A stretch of 64,000 nt of DNA from Phenylobacterium glaciei (GTDB lineage: Bacteria > Pseudomonadota > Alphaproteobacteria > Caulobacterales > Caulobacteraceae): positions 1,571,001-1,635,000 of the forward strand of contig NZ_JAGSGD010000001.1 in NCBI RefSeq assembly GCF_016772415.1, read 5' to 3'. The notes under the pieces are model-generated. The model had not been told where the DNA came from and ran no database searches. It saw only the letters and a program-made list of their open reading frames with translations. Positions 61,875 to 64,000 of the stretch are shown in pieces. Position numbers and translations under genes: made by a program. Every line of letters begins with the position of its first letter. Within the stretch, counting starts at the first letter, position 1.

Positions 61875-62513
61875 TTGGACGAACCCCGCGAGCCCATGTT
61901 CAACGCTCCTTGGCCCGCCGTGGCTATCACCGTGGCGATCATCGGCGGGTTCGGTCTGCAGTCATTCCTGCCGCCTGAGCAAATCTTGCCGACCTACGGA
62001 TTTTCGCCCGCCGGCCTGTCGGACGGGCGGGGGATCACCCTGATCACCGCGCTGTTTGTGCACGGGAGCTGGGGGCACGCTCTTATGAATGGGGCAGGCG
62101 CGCTGGCCTTCGGGACGCCGGTGGCGCGCTACTATGGTGTGAAGTTCACCGGGGCCTTGGCCTTCCTGCTCTTCTATCTTGTGTGCGGCGCGCTTGCGAA
62201 CCTGGGTTACGGCCTGGTCCATGCTGGCGACCCCCATCTGCTGGTGGGCGCCTCGGGGGCGGTGGCCGGGCTGATGGCGGCGGCGGCGCGGATGATTGCG
62301 GGGAAGGGGGTTCCCGGCCCCTATCTCAGCCCACCGGTGCTGGGCATGACCACCGCGTGGGTTGTGGTGAACCTGCTGATCGCCGTGGTGGGATTCGCGC
62401 CAGGCGCCGGCGGCATGCCGGTGGCCTGGGAGGCGCATCTCTTTGGTTACGCCGCAGGCCTGGTCCTGGTGAGCCCCTTTGGCTGGCTATCACGTCGGGG
62501 TGTAGTCGATTGA
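61875..62513 (+). CDS. Rhomboid-family intramembrane serine protease
   Basis: A 212-aa six-helix membrane protein. It has HGSWGHALMN in the second helical hairpin (the His/Asn oxyanion side), the catalytic Ser in LVGASGAVAG, and the catalytic His in WEAHLFGYAAG near the C-terminus. It cleaves transmembrane segments of unknown targets. The start is a TTG at 61875, preceded by GGAG; TTG 61857 and ATG 61896 are alternatives. It is divergent from hfaA. A role in holdfast or surface-protein processing is possible but only suggested by position. Confidence 0.88.
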   Translation: MDEPREPMFNAPWPAVAITVAIIGGFGLQSFLPPEQILPTYGFSPAGLSDGRGITLITALFVHGSWGHALMNGAGALAFGTPVARYYGVKFTGALAFLLFYLVCGALANLGYGLVHAGDPHLLVGASGAVAGLMAAAARMIAGKGVPGPYLSPPVLGMTTAWVVVNLLIAVVGFAPGAGGMPVAWEAHLFGYAAGLVLVSPFGWLSRRGVVD

Positions 62514-62570
62514 TCCGTCAGCGATATTGAGCGACCTTCGTTCTTCCGGGGATGACGGAAGGACGCAGCC

Positions 62571-62999
62571 ATGCTTGTTTCGCAGATCCTGAAGGCCAAG
62601 GGCGACCTGGTCTTCACAGCAACGCCCAATGAGACGGTGAGCGCCATCTGCGCCCTGCTGCACTCAAGGCGTGTGGGGGCCATGATCATCATGGAGGGCG
62701 ACCGTGTGGCGGGCATCGTCTCCGAGCGCGATGTGGTCCGGGTGATGGCCGAGCAGGGGCCCTCGGCCCTCAATCAGCCGGTCTCAAGCTGCATGACCCG
62801 CGACGTGGTGTTCGCAACGCCGGATGAGACGGTGAACTCCCTCCTCACCCGCATGACCGACCGGCGGATGCGGCATTTACCGGTCTGTGAGAACGAGCGG
62901 CTGATCGGCATCGTCTCCATCGGCGACCTGGTGAAGCACAAGATCTCCGAGGTCGAGGCCGAGGCGGACGGGCTGAAGGCCTATATCGCGGCGGGATAG
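62571..62999 (+). CDS. Tandem CBS-domain protein
   Basis: A 142-aa protein consisting of two CBS motifs (about 8-60 and 74-125), a Bateman module that binds adenine nucleotides. Repeating pattern: ATPNETVSAIC..L...RVGAMII, GIVSERDVVRVM, then ATPDETVNSLL..MTDRRMRHLPV and GIVSIGDLVK. It has no catalytic domain, so it is probably a regulatory subunit or sensor. The SOS box and promoter just downstream do not serve this gene. Confidence 0.9.
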   Translation: MLVSQILKAKGDLVFTATPNETVSAICALLHSRRVGAMIIMEGDRVAGIVSERDVVRVMAEQGPSALNQPVSSCMTRDVVFATPDETVNSLLTRMTDRRMRHLPVCENERLIGIVSIGDLVKHKISEVEAEADGLKAYIAAG

Positions 63000-63038
63000 G
63001 GGCGGGCGGCGAGCAGGATGCTTGCGCCAACACCAGAT

Positions 63039-63053
63039 GTTCCTATTTTGTTC
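63039..63053 (+). promoter_or_regulatory. LexA (SOS) box GTTC-N7-GTTC
   Basis: GTTC at 63039-63042 and GTTC at 63050-63053 with exactly 7 bp between, the alphaproteobacterial LexA consensus. A -35-like TTGACG (63054-63059) follows directly, with TATCCA 16 bp further on (63076-63081). LexA bound here would block RNA polymerase for a plus-strand transcript. Confidence 0.8.
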
Positions 63054-63091
63054 TTGACGACCTAACAGGCCGTGATATCCATCGCGCCTCG

Positions 63092-63193
63092 GTGAGCGGA
63101 GCGCTCTCGTGGTGTAAGAGCGTAGGTCTTGCCGGCGCTGGGATGGCGACGTGGGGTCTGGAGCGGCGCCAAGCGGAAGGGGAAGGGCCGTGA
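63092..63193 (+). CDS. Candidate SOS-induced small ORF, 33 aa
   Basis: The first open frame downstream of the SOS box and its promoter-like boxes: GTG start, 33 residues (SGALSWCKSVGLAG then MATWGLERRQAEG), stop at 63191. It has no strong ribosome site. An internal ATG at 63143 would give 16 residues. Caulobacter makes very short SOS-induced cell-division inhibitors (such as the 29-aa SidA), so a short product is plausible, but the transcript may equally be non-coding. Confidence 0.3.
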   Translation: MSGALSWCKSVGLAGAGMATWGLERRQAEGEGP

Positions 63194-63324
63194 GGCCAGA
63201 GGGCCGAGCGGATCACTCTATAGGGTGAGATGGCGCGTCGGCGGGAATCGGACACGTACGGGCCTGGAGAGAGGGACTAGGCGGGCAGGGAAAGGCCCTG
63301 GAGTGTGCCGGTCTCCTGGCTGGC
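63194..63324. other. Remainder of the SOS-box downstream region, no further gene assigned
   Basis: An open plus-strand frame (63129-63338) runs through here but is basic, low-complexity and overlaps the end of the Rrf2 gene. I do not call it. A further 16-codon frame starts at 63229 after AGGGTGAG. The region could be the body of a small RNA. Confidence 0.4.
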
Positions 63325-63762
63325 TCAGGCGAGCTTGAACACCTCGGCGCCTTCGCAGGCGGCGGCCTCGGCCAGGCTGTAGCCCTCCAGGACATCGGAA
63401 GTGGCGTCGCGGGCCCTCAAGAGAGCCTCGCGCAGGGAACAGGTGGCCAGGTCGGGGCAGTCGTCGCACTTGCGGAAGGACAGCCGGCTGACGCACGGGG
63501 CAAGGGCCAGCGGCCCATCTATGATGCGGATGACCTCGGCGAAGCTGATCTCGGCCGCCGGGCGGCCAAGGAGATAGCCGCCGAACTTGCCGCGCTTGCT
63601 CACCACCACCTTGTTGCGGGCCAGCTCCAGCAGAATCGCCTCCAGGAACTTGCGCGGCGCGTCGGCGCGGATGGCCAATTCGCCGGAGGTCACCTGTCCT
63701 CCGCCCGCCCGGGCCAGTTCGACCAGGGCGCGCAGTCCGTAGCGGGCCTTTTGCGAGAGCAT
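63325..63762 (-). CDS. Rrf2/IscR-family iron-sulfur regulator
   Basis: A 145-aa winged-helix regulator. The N-terminal SQKARYGLRALVELA and the HTH region ADAPRKFLEAILLELARN are typical of Rrf2. The wing GKFGGYLLGRP follows. Four Cys, C90-x8-C99-x2-C102-x5-C108, can ligate an Fe-S cluster, one more than in IscR or NsrR. It could sense iron-sulfur status, NO or cysteine supply. Its target operon probably lies right of the window or in the divergent region. Ordinary chromosome codon use. Confidence 0.92.
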   Translation of the reverse strand: MLSQKARYGLRALVELARAGGGQVTSGELAIRADAPRKFLEAILLELARNKVVVSKRGKFGGYLLGRPAAEISFAEVIRIIDGPLALAPCVSRLSFRKCDDCPDLATCSLREALLRARDATSDVLEGYSLAEAAACEGAEVFKLA

Positions 63763-63806
63763 GGGCTGAAAGGTCTCCTATCCCCGTGCGCAAAGGGTTT
63801 GCGCGC

Positions 63807-63823
63807 CTCCTTCATAAGGAGGC
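63807..63823. promoter_or_regulatory. Dyad CCTCCTTCATAAGGAGG, possible Rrf2 autoregulatory operator
   Basis: A perfect 7-bp dyad around a 3-bp centre, 44 bp upstream of the Rrf2 start codon, in the divergent region. On either strand one arm (AGGAGG) also resembles a ribosome site, so the dyad may be accidental. Confidence 0.4.
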
Positions 63824-63879
63824 CATAGCTCTGTCCACAAGGCGGCGCGCCGATTTGTCATCAAACTGTAGGAAGGGGG

Positions 63880-63908
63880 TTGCGCGGTTTCGAACCCGCT
63901 CATATAAG
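63880..63908 (+). promoter_or_regulatory. Strong promoter reading out of the window
   Basis: TTGCGC (63880-63885), 17-bp spacer, TATAAG (63903-63908). The downstream 90 bp contain no start codon with a clear ribosome site, so the transcript has a long leader or is a stable RNA beginning near the edge. Confidence 0.55.
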
Positions 63909-64000
63909 CCCCCCTCGCTCAGACGACGGGGCGGCGGACAACGGCTTCAGGCGCTACCAAGCACTTGAAATCATTGTTCTTCGTAACGTCATTTCAGCGA

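Noticed and set aside
63129..63338. A 69-codon basic protein downstream of the SOS box
   Set aside because: No ribosome site, Arg/Gly-rich, and it overlaps the Rrf2 coding end. The sequence looks like chance, although some SOS transcript is likely here.
1..64000. CRISPR arrays, prophage genes and complete insertion sequences
   Set aside because: None was seen: no regularly spaced short repeats, no integrase, capsid or terminase motifs, and no DDE transposase. The repeats present are palindromic intergenic elements and one direct-repeat pair.

Overview
The window is high-G+C alphaproteobacterial chromosome, most likely Caulobacteraceae (Caulobacter or Phenylobacterium). The evidence is the holdfast-anchor operon hfaA-hfaB-hfaD at the right end, several large TonB-dependent receptors, a TorF-type porin, an alphaproteobacterial GTTC-N7-GTTC SOS box, cysE next to a DUF3126 gene, and many mobile-like intergenic palindromes typical of this order. 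The genus cannot be fixed from the sequence alone. No prophage, CRISPR array, rRNA gene or complete tRNA gene was seen.

Layout. 1-7.2 kb holds the 3' part of a TonB-dependent receptor, then a low-G+C two-gene sugar-oxidation module (XylB-like dehydrogenase and XylC/SMP-30-like lactonase) bracketed by a 115-bp direct repeat, then a complete TonB receptor. 7.2-19.6 kb is housekeeping and accessory metabolism: GTP-type PEP carboxykinase, an XdhC-like Rossmann protein, gluconokinase, an ornithine cyclodeaminase-like enzyme, small regulators, a UDP-HexNAc dehydrogenase, and the divergent tesA / ybbA-ybbP set. 20-23 kb is a 1028-aa TonB receptor. 23.3-28 kb holds surface-glycan genes: a sulfotransferase-like protein, a UDP-glucuronate 4-epimerase and a membrane UDP-HexNAc 4,6-dehydratase. 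28-35.4 kb has the TorF porin, an SDR, queF, a TonB receptor coupled to a secreted CehA/McbA-type PHP hydrolase, and a nitroreductase. 35.5-38.1 kb has a Nudix hydrolase, cysE, DUF3126 and an XRE-type regulator.

38.3-39.5 kb is the most unusual locus: three tightly packed genes for small, mostly exported proteins. They share pieces of the DUF1559 (planctomycete pseudopilin-like) N-terminal motif, and the middle protein is an exported Hcp-like protein. An XRE regulator is divergently transcribed from them and no type VI secretion genes are present. 39.5-50 kb has DUF2252, PhoH, gamma-carbonic anhydrase, a Phd/VapC toxin-antitoxin pair, an OmpA lipoprotein, and a group of acyl-CoA and ester-hydrolysis genes with a TetR regulator. 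50-59 kb has a GMC oxidoreductase, an amidase, a PAS_5 protein, a Cys-Cys/Pro repeat exported protein and an M16 peptidase lipoprotein. 59-64 kb has hfaDBA, a rhomboid protease, a CBS protein, an orphan SOS box and an Rrf2 regulator.

Dispersed repeats are abundant. Five copies of a double-hairpin element usually bounded by CTAG occur between genes, and in two cases the terminal CTAG supplies the stop codon of the neighbouring gene. Two copies of a roughly 128-bp inverted-repeat element and one copy of a second palindromic family also occur.
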